A DNA stretch of 64,000 bases from Meconema thalassinum (Eukaryota > Arthropoda > Insecta > Orthoptera > Tettigoniidae): positions 12,998,708 to 13,062,707 of the forward strand of contig OX336395.1 of NCBI GenBank assembly GCA_946902985.2, read 5' to 3'. Made by a program: the position numbers and the translations under genes. The notes below the pieces were generated by a model. It was not told where the DNA came from and searched no databases. It saw nothing but the letters and a program-made list of their open reading frames with translations. This document shows positions 8,546 to 21,923 of this stretch, piece after piece (the stretch's first letter is position 1; each line of letters begins with the position of its first letter).

Positions 8546-9144
8546 TAACTAACACATGTTTACTGAAAACCACTCCTTTATGTAGAATTCATTTCTTTCC
8601 ATTGCTTTGTTATAAGACTGTGGAACCTCGAGATGCAGAGGGCGCTCTTGTAATAGATGAAAGACCCCAAACTCCCGTTTCAACTCCCAAAACACCCCGA
8701 TCTGAGACGGGTGAAGAGAAGAAGAAAGGCACAAACCTCAAGCATGGACGTGGTGTAACTCCTGACGTAAGTTTGTTAAGCTCTTTACAAGTTGAGATTA
8801 GTAGTGTGAAAGAAGAAAGGCTCGGTGAACAATATTGACAATAAATCTCAGCCGTTAATACCTATGTCCGTCAGATCAGCCTGTTTCACTAATTTCAGTT
8901 ACCAACAATGCAAGGGTGATATATCTCAAGCACAACTTTAAAACATAAGCCATGGAGCCTCCTTTCTACATAGAATCTAAACCACTGGACATGACTTGAG
9001 AAGTCCCTCATTCATTAATCAGGAATTGATGAAAGGCTAGCAACTTGATAGCTGTAGCTATGCTCTTGTACCAGTTCATGATATAGTATTAAGGTTTAAC
9101 TTGCCGGAATTGGGTGTGACCGATGTCTTCTTTCTTCTTCACAG
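8546..9144 (+). repeat. Exon-3 segment, copy 2 (leads into the 51-bp array)
   Basis: Duplicate of 5646-6237 containing exon 3 (8617-8766), its following intron and a splice acceptor. At 9144 the acceptor AG is followed immediately by the first 51-bp unit. Confidence 0.9.
8617..8766 (+). CDS. Coding exon 3, copy 2 (50 codons)
   Basis: Identical organisation to copy 1: acceptor gttataag at 8616, donor GAC|gtaagt at 8766/8767, 150 bp open in phase 0. The peptide differs from copy 1 at three positions (TPRSET instead of TPRTET, EEKKKG instead of EEEKKG, VTPD instead of VTSD). Spliced to the acceptor at 9144 it continues in frame as ...VTPD-LVVTFHYETT..., the open frame of the 51-bp array. The intron between (8767-9144, ~378 bp) has a strong pyrimidine tract and no other feature. 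Confidence 0.7.
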
Positions 9145-10605
9145 CTAGTTGTTACCTTCCATTATGAAACTACAGACATTACTAAACAGTCACAGCCAGT
9201 TGTTACCTTCCATTATGGGACTACAGACATTACTGAACAGTCACAGCTAGTTGTTACCTTCCATTATGAAACTACAGACATTACTAAACAGTCACAGCCA
9301 GTTGTTACCTTCCATTATGGGACTACAGACGTTACTAAACAGTCACAGTTAGTTGTTACCTTCCATTATGAGACCACAGACGTTACTAAACAGTCACAGC
9401 AAGTTGTTACCTTCCATTATGGGACTACAGACGTTACTAAACAGTCACAGCAAGTTGTTACCTTCCATTATGGGACTACAGACGTTACTAAACAGTCACA
9501 GCTAGTTGTTACCTTCCATTATGAGACTACAGACGTTACTAAACAGTCACAGCTAGTTGTTACCTTCCATTATGAGACTACAGACGTTACTAAACAGTCA
9601 CAGTTAGTTGTTACCTTCCATTATGAGACCACAGACGTTACTAAACAGTCACAGCAAGTTGTTACCTTCCATTATGGGACTACAGACGTTACTGAACAGT
9701 CACAGCAAGTTGTTACCTTCCATTATGAGACTACAGACGTTACTAAACAGTCACAGCAAGTTGTTACCTTCCTTTATGAGACTACAGACGTTACTAAACA
9801 GTCACAGCAAGTTGTTACCTACCATTATGAGACTACAGACGTTACTAAACAGTCACAGCAAGTTGTTACCTTCCATTATGAGAATACAGACGTTACTAAA
9901 CAGTCACAGCAAGTTGTTACCTTCCATTATGAAACTACAGACATTACTAAACAGTCAGAGCCAGTTGTTACCTTCCATTATGAGACTACAGACATTACTA
10001 AACAGTCACAGTTAGTTGTTACCTTCCATTATGAAACTACAGACGTTACTAAACAGTCACATCTAGTTGTTACCTTCCATTATGAAACTACAGACGTTAC
10101 TAAACAGTCACAGCAAGTTGTTACCTTCCATTGTGAAACTACAGACATTACTAAACAGTCACAGCTAGTTGTTACCTTCCATTATGAGACTACATACGTT
10201 ACTAAACAGTCACAGAGAGTTGTTACCTTCCATTATGAAACTACATACACTACTAAACAGTCAGAGCCAGTTGTTACCTTCCATTATGAGACTACAGACG
10301 TTACTAAACAGTCACAGTTAGTTGTTACCTTCCATTATGAGACTACATACATTACTAAACCGTCAGAGCTAGTTGTTACCTTCCATTGTGAAACTACAGA
10401 CGTTACTAAACAGTCACAGCTAGTTGTTACCTTCCATTATGAGACTACAGATGTTACTAAACAGTCACAGCCAGTTGTTACCTTCCATTATGAAACTACA
10501 GACATTACTAAACAGTCACAGCTAGTTGTTACCTTCCATTATGAAACTACAGACATTACTAAACAGTCACAGCTAGTTGTGACATTACTAAACAGTCACA
10601 GCTAG
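9145..10605 (+). CDS. Predicted terminal exon made of 17-residue repeats (486 codons plus stop)
   Basis: The acceptor tcttctttcttcttcacag ends exactly at 9144. The first base of the array starts codon 1 of the repeat in the phase delivered by exon 3. The exon encodes 28 complete 17-residue repeats with consensus LVVTFHYETTDVTKQSQ, without a stop. A 29-bp shortened unit (10573-10601) then shifts the frame and ends translation at TAG 10603-10605 after ...LVVTLLNSHS. The repeat is Thr/Gln/Val-rich, with alternating hydrophobic and polar residues at VVTFHY that could favour beta structure (inference). No signal peptide, Cys pattern or known domain is seen. The frame contains no ATG, so expression depends on splicing from upstream. 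Most differences between units change the amino acid, so functional constraint is doubtful. Confidence 0.5.
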   Translation, partial: LVVTFHYETTDITKQSQPVVTFHYGTTDITEQSQLVVTFHYETTDITKQSQPVVTFHYGTTDVTKQSQLVVTFHYETTDVTKQSQQVVTFHYGTTDVTKQSQQVVTFHYGTTDVTKQSQLVVTFHYETTDVTKQSQLVVTFHYETTDVTKQSQLVVTFHYETTDVTKQSQQVVTFHYGTTDVTEQSQQVVTFHYETTDVTKQSQQVVTFLYETTDVTKQSQQVVTYHYETTDVTKQSQQVVTFHYENTDVTKQSQQVVTFHYETTDITKQSEPVVTFHYETTDITKQSQLVVTFHYETTDVTKQSHLVVTFHYETTDVTKQSQQVVTFHCETTDITKQSQLVVTFHYETTYVTKQSQRVVTFHYETTYTTKQSEPVVTFHYETTDVTKQSQLVVTFHYETTYITKPSELVVTFHCETTDVTKQSQLVVTFHYETTDVTKQSQPVVTFHYETTDITKQSQLVVTFHYETTDITKQSQLVVTLLNSHS

Positions 10606-13600
10606 TTGTTACCTTCCATTATGGAACTACAGACGTTACTAAACAGTCACAGCCAGTTGTTACCTTCCATTATGAAACTACAGACGTTACTAAACAGTCA
10701 CAGCTATTTTTTACCTTCCATTATGAAACTACAGACGTTACTAAACAGTCACAGCTAGTTGTTACCTTACATTATGAAACTACAGACGTTACTAAACAGT
10801 CACAGTTAGTTGTTACCTTCCATTATGTAACTACAGACGTTACTAAACAGTCACAGCTAGTTGTTACCTTCCATTATGAAACTACAGACGTTACTAAACA
10901 GTCACAGTTAGTTGTTACATTCCATTATGGAACTACAGAATTTACTAAACAGTCACAGTTAGTTGTTACCTTCCATTATGAAACTACAGACATTACTAAA
11001 CAGTCACAGCTAGTTGTTACCTTCTATTATGAAACTACAGACGTTACTAAACAGTCACAGCTTGTTGTTACCTTCCATTATGAAACTACAGACATTACTA
11101 AATAGTCACAGTTAGTTGTTACCTTCTATTATGAGACTACAGACGTTACTAAACAGTCACAGCTAGTTGTTACCTTCCATTATGAGACTACAGACGTTAC
11201 TAAACAGTCACAGCTAGTTGTTACCTTACATTATGAAACTACAGACATTACTAAACAGTCACAGTTATTTCTTACCTTCCATTATGAAACTACAGACATT
11301 ACTAAACAGTCACAGCTAGTTGTTACCTTCCATTATGAAACTACAGACATTACTGAACAGTCACAGCCAGTTGTTACCTTCCATTATGGGACTACAGACG
11401 TTACTAAACAGTCACAGTTAGTTGTTACCTTCCATTATGGGACTACAGACGTTACTAAACAGTCACAGCAAGTTGCTACCTTCCATTATGAGACTACAGA
11501 CGTTACTAAACAGTCGCAGCCAGTTGTTACCTTCCATTATGGGACTACAGACGTTACTAAACAGTCACAGTTAGTTGTTACCTTCCATTATGAGACTACA
11601 GACGTTACTAAACAGTCACAGCAAGTTGCTACCTTCCATTATGAGACTACAGACGTTACTAAACAGTCACAGCAAGTTGTTAGCTTCCATTATGAGACTA
11701 CAGACGTTACTAAACAGTCACAGCAAGTTGTTACCTTCCATTATGAGACTACAGACGTTACTAAACAGTCTAAGCTAGTTGTTACCTTCCATTATGAGAC
11801 TACAGACGTTACTAAACAGTCACAGCTAGTTGTTACCTTCCATTATGAGACTACAGACGTTACTAAACAGTCACAGCAAGTTGTTAGCTTCCATTATGAG
11901 ACTACAGACGTTACTAAACAGTCACAGTTAGTTGTTACCTTCCATTATGAGACTACAGACGTTACTAAACAGTCACAGCAAGTTGTTACCTTCCATTATG
12001 AGACTACAGACGTTACTAAACAGTCACAGTTAGTTGTTACCTTCCATTATGAGACTACAGACGTTACTAAACAGTCACAGCAAGTTGTTACCTTCCATTA
12101 TGAGACTACAGACGTTACTAAACAGTCACAGCAAGTTGTTACCTTCCATTATGAAACTACATACTTTACTAAACAGTCACAGCAAGTTGTTACCTTCCAT
12201 TATGAAACAACATACATTACTAAACAGTCACAGGAAGTTGTTATCTTCCATTATGAGACTACAGACGTTACTAAACAGTCACAGCAAGTTGTTACCTTCC
12301 ATTATGAAACTACAGACATTACTAAACAGTCGCAGTTAGTTGTTACCTTCCATTATAAAACTACATACATTACTAAACCGTCAGAGCTTGTTGTTACCTT
12401 CCATTGTGAAACTACAGACGTTACTAAACAGTCACAGCTAGTTGTTACCTTCCATTATGAGACTACAGATGTTACTAAACAGTCACAGCCAGTTGTTACC
12501 TTCCATTATGAAACTACAAACATTACTAAACAGTCACAGCTAGTTGTTACCTTCCATTATGAAACTACAGACGTTACTAAACAGTCACAGCTAGTTGTTA
12601 CCTTCCATTATGAAACTACAGACATTACTAAACAGTCACAGCTAGTTGTTACCTTCCATTATGAAACTACAGACGTTAATAAACACTCACAGTTAGTTGT
12701 TACCTTCCATTGTGAAACTACAGACGTTACTAAACAGTCACAGCAAGTTGTTACCTTCCATTATGAAACTACAGACGTTACTAAACAGTCACAGCTAGTT
12801 GTTACCTTCCATAATGATACTACAGACGTTACTAAACAGTCACAGTTGGTTGTTAGCTTCCATTATGAAACTACAGACGTTACTAAACAGTCACAGCTAG
12901 TTGTTACCTTCCATTATGAGACTACAGACGTTACTAAACAGTCACAGGTAGTTGTTACCTTCCATAATGATACTACAGACGTTACTAAACACTCACAGTT
13001 AGTTGTTACCTTCCATTGTGAAACTACAGACGTTACTAAACAGTCACAGCTAGTTGCTACCTTCCATTATGGGACTACAGACATTACTAAACAGTCACAG
13101 TTAGTTGTTACCTTCCATTATGGGACTACAGACGTTACTAAACAGTCACAGCCAGTTGTTACCTTCCATAATGATACTACAGACGTTACTAAACAGTCAC
13201 AGCTAGTTGTTACCTTCCATAATGAAACTACAGACGTTACTAAACAGTCACAGCCAGTTGTTACCTTCCATAATGATACTACAGACGTTACTAAACAGTC
13301 ACAGCTAGTTGTTACCTTCCATAATGATACTACAGACGTTACTAAACAGTCACAGCTAGTTGTTACCTTCCATTATGAAACTACAGACGTTACTAAACAG
13401 TCACAGCAAGTTGTTACCTTCCATTATGAGACTACAGACGTTACTAAACAGTCGCAGCAAGTTGTTACCTTCCATTATGAAACTACAGACGTTACTAAAC
13501 AGTCACAGCAAGTTGTTACCTTCCATTGTGAAACTACAGACGTTACTAAACAGTCACAGCTAGTTGCTACCTTCCATTATGGGACTACAGACGTTACTAA

Positions 13601-15905
13601 ACAGTCACAGCCAGTTGTTACCTTCCATAATGATACTACAGACGTTACTAAACAGTCACAGCAAGTTGTTACCTTCCATTGTGAAACTACAGACATTACT
13701 AAACAGTCACAGCAAGTTGTTACCTTCCATTATGAAACTACAGACGTTACTAAACAGTCACAGCAAGTTGTTACCTTCCATTATGAGACTACAGACGTTA
13801 CTAAACAGTCACAGCAAGTTGTTACCTTCCATTATGAAACTACAGACGTTACTAAACAGTCACAGCAAGTTGTTACCTTCCATTGTGAAACTACAGACGT
13901 TACTAAACAGTCACAGCTAGTTGCTACCTTCCATTATGGGACTACAGACGTTACTAAACAGTCACAGCTAGTTGTTACCTTCCATAATGATACTACAGAC
14001 GTTACTAAACAGTCACAGCTAGTTGTTACCTTCCATAATGATACTACAGACGTTACTAAACAGTCACAGTTAGTTGTTAGCTTCCATTATGAAACTACAG
14101 ACGTTACTAAACAGTCACATCTAGTTGTTACCTTCCATTATGAGACCACAGACGTTACTAAACAGTCACAGCAAGTTGTTACCTTCCATTATGAGACTAC
14201 AGACGTTACTAAACAGTCACAGCAAGTTGTTACCTTCCATTATGAAACTACAGACGTTACTAAACAGTCACAGCTAGTTGTTACCTTCCATTATGAAACT
14301 ACAGACGTTACTAAACAGTCACAGCTAGTTGTTACCTTCCATTATGAAACTACAGACATTACTAAACAGTCACAGCTAGTTGTTACCTTCCATTATGAAA
14401 CTACAGACGTTACTAAACACTCACATTTAGTTGTTACCTTCCATTGTGAAACTACAGATGTTACTAAACAGTCACAGCTAGTTGCTACCTTCCATTATGG
14501 GACTACAGTCGTTACTAAACAGTCACATCCAGTTGTTACCTTCCATTGTGAAACTACAGACGTTACTAAACAGTCACAGCTATTTGTTACCTTCCATTAT
14601 GAAACTACAGACGTTACTAAACAGTCACAGTTAGTTGTTACCTTCCATTATGAAACTACAGAATTTACTAAACAGTCACAGTTAGTTGTTACCTTCCATT
14701 ATGAAACTACAGACATTACTAAACAGTCACAGTTAGTTGTTACCTTCCATTATGAAACTACAGACATTACTAAACAGTCACAGTTAGTTGTTACCTTCCA
14801 TTATGAAACTACAGACATTACTAAACAGTCACAGTTAGTTGTTACCTTCCATTATGAAACTACAGACATTACTAAACAGTCACAGCTATTTGTTACCTTC
14901 CATTATGAAACTACAGACGTTACTAAACAGTCACAGCTAGTTGTTACCTTCCATTATGAAACTACAGAATTTACTAAACAGTCACAGTTAGTTGTTACCT
15001 TCCATTATGAAACTACAGACATTACTAAACAGTTACAGCAAGTTGTTACCTTCCTTTATGAAACTACAGACATTACTAAACAGTCACAGCTAGTTGTTAC
15101 CTTCCATTATGAAACTACAGACATTACTAAACAGTCACAGTTAGTTGTTACCTTCCATTATGAAACTACAGACATTACTAAATAGTCACAGCTATTTGTT
15201 ACCTTCCATTGTGAAACTACAGACGTTACTAAACAGTCACAGTTAGTTGTTACCTTCCATTATGAAACTACAGACGTTACTAAACAGTCACAGCTAGTTG
15301 TTAACTTCCATTATGAAACTACAGACATTACTAAACAGTCACAGCTAGTTGTTACCTTCCATTATGGGACTACAGACGTTACTAAACAGTCACAGCTAGT
15401 TGTTACCTTCCATTATGAAACTACAGACATTACTAAACAGTCACAGCTAGTTGTTACCTTCCATTATGAGACTACAGATGTTACTAAACAGTCACAGCAA
15501 GTTGTTACCTTCCATTATGAAATTACAGACGTTACTAAACAGTCACAGTTAGTTGTTACCTTCCATTATGAAACTACAGAATTTACTAAACAGTCACAGT
15601 TAGTTGTTACCTTCCATTATGAAACTACAGACATTACTAAACAGTTACAGCAAGTTGTTACCTTCCTTTATGAAACTACAGACATTACTAAACAGTCACA
15701 GCTAGTTGTTACCTTCCATTATGAAACTACAGACATTACTAAACAGTCACAGTTAGTTGTTACCTTCCATTATGGGACTACAGACGTTACTAAACAGTCA
15801 CAGCAAGTTGTTACCTTCCATTATGAAACTACAGACGTTACTAAACAGTCACAGCTAGTTGTTACCTTCCATAATGATACTACAGACGTTACTAAACAGT
15901 CACAG

Positions 15906-18900
15906 TTGGTTGTTAGCTTCCATTATGAAACTACAGACGTTACTAAACAGTCACAGCTAGTTGTTACCTTCCATTATGAAACTACAGAATTTACTAAACA
16001 GTCACAGCTAGTTGTTACCTTCCATTATGAAACTACAGACATTACTAAACAGTTACAGCAAGTTGTTACCTTCCTTTATGAAACTACAGACATTACTAAA
16101 CAGTCACAGCTAGTTGTTACCTTCCATTATGAAACTACAGACGTTAATAAACACTCACAGTTAGTTGTTACCTTCCATTGTGAAACTACAGACGTTACTA
16201 AACAGTCACAGCAAGTTGTTACCTTCCATTATGAAACTACAGACGTTACTAAACAGTCACAGCTAGTTGTTACCTTCCATAAAGATACTACAGACGTTAC
16301 TAAACAGTCACAGTTGGTTGTTAGCTTCCATTATGAAACTACAGACGTTACTAAACAGTCACAGCTAGTTGTTACCTTCCATTATGAGACTACAGACGTT
16401 ACTAAACAGTCACAGCTAGTTGTTACCTTCCATAATGATACTACAGACGTTACTAAACACTCACAGTTAGTTGTTACCTTCCATTGTGAAACTACAGACG
16501 TTACTAAACAGTCACAGCTAGTTGCTACCTTCCATTATGGGACTACAGACATTACTAAACAGTCACAGTTAGTTGTTACCTTCCATTATGGGACTACAGA
16601 CGTTACTAAACAGTCACAGCCAGTTGTTACCTTCCATAATGATACTACAGACGTTACTAAACAGTCACAGCTAGTCGTTACCTTCCATAATGAAACTACA
16701 GACGTTACTAAACAGTCACAGCCAGTTGTTACCTTCCATAATGATACTACAGACGTTACTAAACAGTCACAGCTAGTTGTTACCTTCCATAATGATACTA
16801 CAGACGTTACTAAACAGTCACAGCTAGTTGTTACCTTCCATTATGAAACTACAGACGTTACTAAACAGTCACAGCAAGTTGTTACCTTCCATTATGAGAC
16901 TACAGACGTTACTAAACAGTCGCAGCAAGTTGTTACCTTCCATTATGAAACTACAGACGTTACTAAACAGTCACAGCAAGTTGTTACCTTCCATTATGAA
17001 ACTACATACTTTACTAAACAGTCACAGCAAGTTGTTACCTTCCATTATGAAACAACATACATTACTAAACAGTCACAGGAAGTTGTTATCTTCCATTATG
17101 AGACTACAGACGTTACTAAACAGTCACAGCAAGTTGTTACCTTCCATTATGAAACTACAGACATTACTAAACAGTCGCAGTTAGTTGTTACCTTCCATTA
17201 TAAAACTACATACATTACTAAACCGTCAGAGCTTGTTGTTACCTTCCATTATGAGACTACAGACATTACTAAACAGTCGCAGTTAGTTGTTACCTTCCAT
17301 TATGAAACTACATACATTACTAAACCGTCAGAGCTTGTTGTTACCTTCCATTGTGAAACTACAGACGTTACTAAACAGTCACAGCTAGTTGTTACCTTCC
17401 ATTATGAGACTACAGATGTTACTAAACAGTCACAGCCAGTTGTTACCTTCCATTATGAAACTACAAACATTACTAAACAGTCACAGCTAGTTGTTACCTT
17501 CCATTATGAAACTACAGACGTTACTAAACAGTCACAGCTAGTTGTTACCTTCCATTATGAAACTACAGACATTACTAAACAGTCGCAGTTAGTTGTTACC
17601 TTCCATTATGAAACTACATACATTACTAAACCGTCAGAGCTTGTTGTTACCTTCCATTGTGAAACTACAGACGTTACTAAACAGTCACAGCTAGTTGTTA
17701 CCTTCCATTATGAGACTACAGATGTTACTAAACAGTCACAGCCAGTTGTTACCTTCCATTATGAAACTACAAACATTACTAAACAGTCACAGCTAGTTGT
17801 TACCTTCCATTATGAAACTACAGACGTTACTAAACAGTCACAGCTAGTTGTTACCTTCCATTATGAAACTACAGACATTACTAAACAGTCACAGCTAGTT
17901 GTTACCTTCCATTATGAAACTACAGACGTTAATAAACACTCACAGTTAGTTGTTACCTTCCATTGTGAAACTACAGACGTTACTAAACAGTCACAGCAAG
18001 TTGTTACCTTCCATTATGAAACTACAGACGTTACTAAACAGTCACAGCTAGTTGTTACCTTCCATAATGATACTACAGACGTTACTAAACAGTCACAGTT
18101 GGTTGTTAGCTTCCATTATGAAACTACAGACGTTACTAAACAGTCACAGCAAGTTGTTACCTTCCATAATGATACTACAGACGTTACTAAACAGTCACAG
18201 TTGGTTGTTAGCTTCCATAATGATACTACAGACGTTACTAAACAGTCACAGCTAGTTGTTACCTTCCATAATGATACTACAGACGTTACTAAACAGTCAC
18301 AGTTGGTTGTTAGCTTCCATAATGATACTACAGACGTTACTAAACAGTCACAGCTAGTTGTTACCTTCCATAATGATACTACAGACGTTACTAAACAGTC
18401 ACAGTTGGTTGTTAGCTTCCATAATGATACTACAGACGTTACTAAACAGTCACAGCAAGTTGTTACCTTCCATAATGATACTACAGACGTTACTAAACAG
18501 TCACAGTTGGTTGTTAGCTTCCATTATGAAACTACAGACGTTACTAAACAGTCACAGCTAGTTGTTACCTTCCATTATGAGACTACAGACGTTACTAAAC
18601 AGTCACAGCTAGTTGTTACCTTCCATAATGATACTACAGACGTTACTAAACACTCACAGTTAGTTGTTACCTTCCATTGTGAAACTACAGACGTTACTAA
18701 ACAGTCACAGCTAGTTGCTACCTTCCATTATGGGACTACAGACATTACTAAACAGTCACAGTTAGTTGTTACCTTCCATTATGGGACTACAGACGTTACT
18801 AAACAGTCACAGCCAGTTGTTACCTTCCATAATGATACTACAGACGTTACTAAACAGTCACAGCTAGTTGTTACCTTCCATAATGAAACTACAGACGTTA

Positions 18901-21900
18901 CTAAACAGTCACAGCCAGTTGTTACCTTCCATAATGATACTACAGACGTGACTAAACAGTCACAGCAAGTTGTTACCTTCCATAATGAAACTACAGACGT
19001 TACTAAACAGTCACAGCTAGTTGTTACCTTCCATTATGAGACTACAGATGTTACTAAACAGTCACAGCCAGTTGTTACCTTCCATTATGAAACTACAAAC
19101 ATTACTAAACAGTCACAGCTAGTTGTTACCTTCCATTATGAAACTACAGACGTTACTAAACAGTCACAGCTAGTTGTTACCTTCCATTATGAAACTACAG
19201 ACGTTACTAAACAGTCACAGTTAGTTGTTAGCTTCCATTATGGGACTACAGACGTTACTAAACAGTCACAGTTAGTTGTTACCTTCCATTATGAAACTAC
19301 AGACGTTACTAAACAGTCACAGCTAGTTGTTACCTTCCATTATGAAACTACAGACATTACTAAACAGTCACAGCTAGTTGTTACCTTCCATTATGGGACT
19401 ACAGACGTTACTAAACAGTCACAGCCAGTTGTTACCTTCCATAATGATACTACAGACGTTACTAAACAGTCACAGCTAGTTGTTACCTTCCATTATGAAA
19501 CTACAGACGTTACTAAACAGTCACAGCAAGTTGTTACCTTCCATTATGAGACTACAGACGTTACTAAACAGTCGCAGCAAGTTGTTACCTTCCATTATGA
19601 AACTACAGACGTTACTAAACAGTCACAGCAAGTTGTTACCTTCCATTGTGAAACTACAGACGTTACTAAACAGTCACAGCTAGTTGCTACCTTCCATTAT
19701 GGGACTACAGACGTTACTAAACAGTCACAGCCAGTTGTTACCTTCCATAATGATACTACAGACGTTACTAAACAGTCACAGCAAGTTGTTACCTTCCATT
19801 GTGAAACTACAGACATTACTAAACAGTCACAGCAAGTTGTTACCTTCCATTATGAAACTACAGACGTTACTAAACAGTCACAGCAAGTTGTTACCTTCCA
19901 TTATGAGACTACAGACGTTACTAAACAGTCACAGCAAGTTGTTACCTTCCATTATGAAACTACAGACGTTACTAAACAGTCACAGCAAGTTGTTACCTTC
20001 CATTGTGAAACTACAGACGTTACTAAACAGTCACAGCTAGTTGCTACCTTCCATTATGGGACTACAGACGTTACTAAACAGTCACAGCTAGTTGTTACCT
20101 TCCATAATGATACTACAGACGTTACTAAACAGTCACAGCTAGTTGTTACCTTCCATAATGATACTACAGACGTTACTAAACAGTCACAGTTAGTTGTTAG
20201 CTTCCATTATGAAACTACAGACGTTACTAAACAGTCACATCTAGTTGTTACCTTCCATTATGAGACCACAGACGTTACTAAACAGTCACAGCAAGTTGTT
20301 ACCTTCCATTATGAGACTACAGACGTTACTAAACAGTCACAGCAAGTTGTTACCTTCCATTATGAAACTACAGACGTTACTAAACAGTCACAGCTAGTTG
20401 TTACCTTCCATTATGAAACTACAGACGTTACTAAACAGTCACAGCTAGTTGTTACCTTCCATTATGAAACTACAGACATTACTAAACAGTCACAGCTAGT
20501 TGTTACCTTCCATTATGAAACTACAGACGTTACTAAACACTCACATTTAGTTGTTACCTTCCATTGTGAAACTACAGATGTTACTAAACAGTCACAGCTA
20601 GTTGCTACCTTCCATTATGGGACTACAGTCGTTACTAAACAGTCACATCCAGTTGTTACCTTCCATTGTGAAACTACAGACGTTACTAAACAGTCACAGC
20701 TATTTGTTACCTTCCATTATGAAACTACAGACGTTACTAAACAGTCACAGTTAGTTGTTACCTTCCATTATGAAACTACAGAATTTACTAAACAGTCACA
20801 GTTAGTTGTTACCTTCCATTATGAAACTACAGACATTACTAAACAGTCACAGTTAGTTGTTACCTTCCATTATGAAACTACAGACATTACTAAACAGTCA
20901 CAGCTATTTGTTACCTTCCATTATGAAACTACAGACGTTACTAAACAGTCACAGCTAGTTGTTACCTTCCATTATGAAACTACAGAATTTACTAAACAGT
21001 CACAGTTAGTTGTTACCTTCCATTATGAAACTACAGACATTACTAAACAGTTACAGCAAGTTGTTACCTTCCTTTATGAAACTACAGACATTACTAAACA
21101 GTCACAGCTAGTTGTTACCTTCCATTATGAAACTACAGACATTACTAAACAGTCACAGTTAGTTGTTACCTTCCATTATGAAACTACAGACATTACTAAA
21201 TAGTCACAGCTATTTGTTACCTTCCATTGTGAAACTACAGACGTTACTAAACAGTCACAGTTAGTTGTTACCTTCCATTATGAAACTACAGACGTTACTA
21301 AACAGTCACAGCTAGTTGTTAACTTCCATTATGAAACTACAGACATTACTAAACAGTCACAGCTAGTTGTTACCTTCCATTATGGGACTACAGACGTTAC
21401 TAAACAGTCACAGCTAGTTGTTACCTTCCATTATGAAACTACAGACATTACTAAACAGTCACAGCTAGTTGTTACCTTCCATTATGAGACTACAGATGTT
21501 ACTAAACAGTCACAGCAAGTTGTTACCTTCCATTATGAAATTACAGACGTTACTAAACAGTCACAGTTAGTTGTTACCTTCCATTATGAAACTACAGAAT
21601 TTACTAAACAGTCACAGTTAGTTGTTACCTTCCATTATGAAACTACAGACATTACTAAACAGTTACAGCAAGTTGTTACCTTCCTTTATGAAACTACAGA
21701 CATTACTAAACAGTCACAGCTAGTTGTTACCTTCCATTATGAAACTACAGACATTACTAAACAGTCACAGTTAGTTGTTACCTTCCATTATGGGACTACA
21801 GACGTTACTAAACAGTCACAGCAAGTTGTTACCTTCCATTATGAAACTACAGACGTTACTAAACAGTCACAGCTAGTTGTTACCTTCCATAATGATACTA

Positions 21901-21923
21901 CAGACGTTACTAAACAGTCACAG
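15906..21923 (+). repeat. Higher-order repeat block, 118 units (6,018 bp)
   Basis: Starts with a unit beginning cagttggttgttagc followed by a Glu-Phe (gaattt) unit, a cagttacag unit and a ttcctttatgaa unit. The same ordered series opens blocks at 21924, 34015, 40951 and 46714. It ends with a ~720-bp linker beginning at an aaatag stop, also shared (15183, 21201, 40228, 45940). The length is an exact multiple of 51. Internal expansion of N-D variant units is visible at 18052-18561. Confidence 0.85.
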
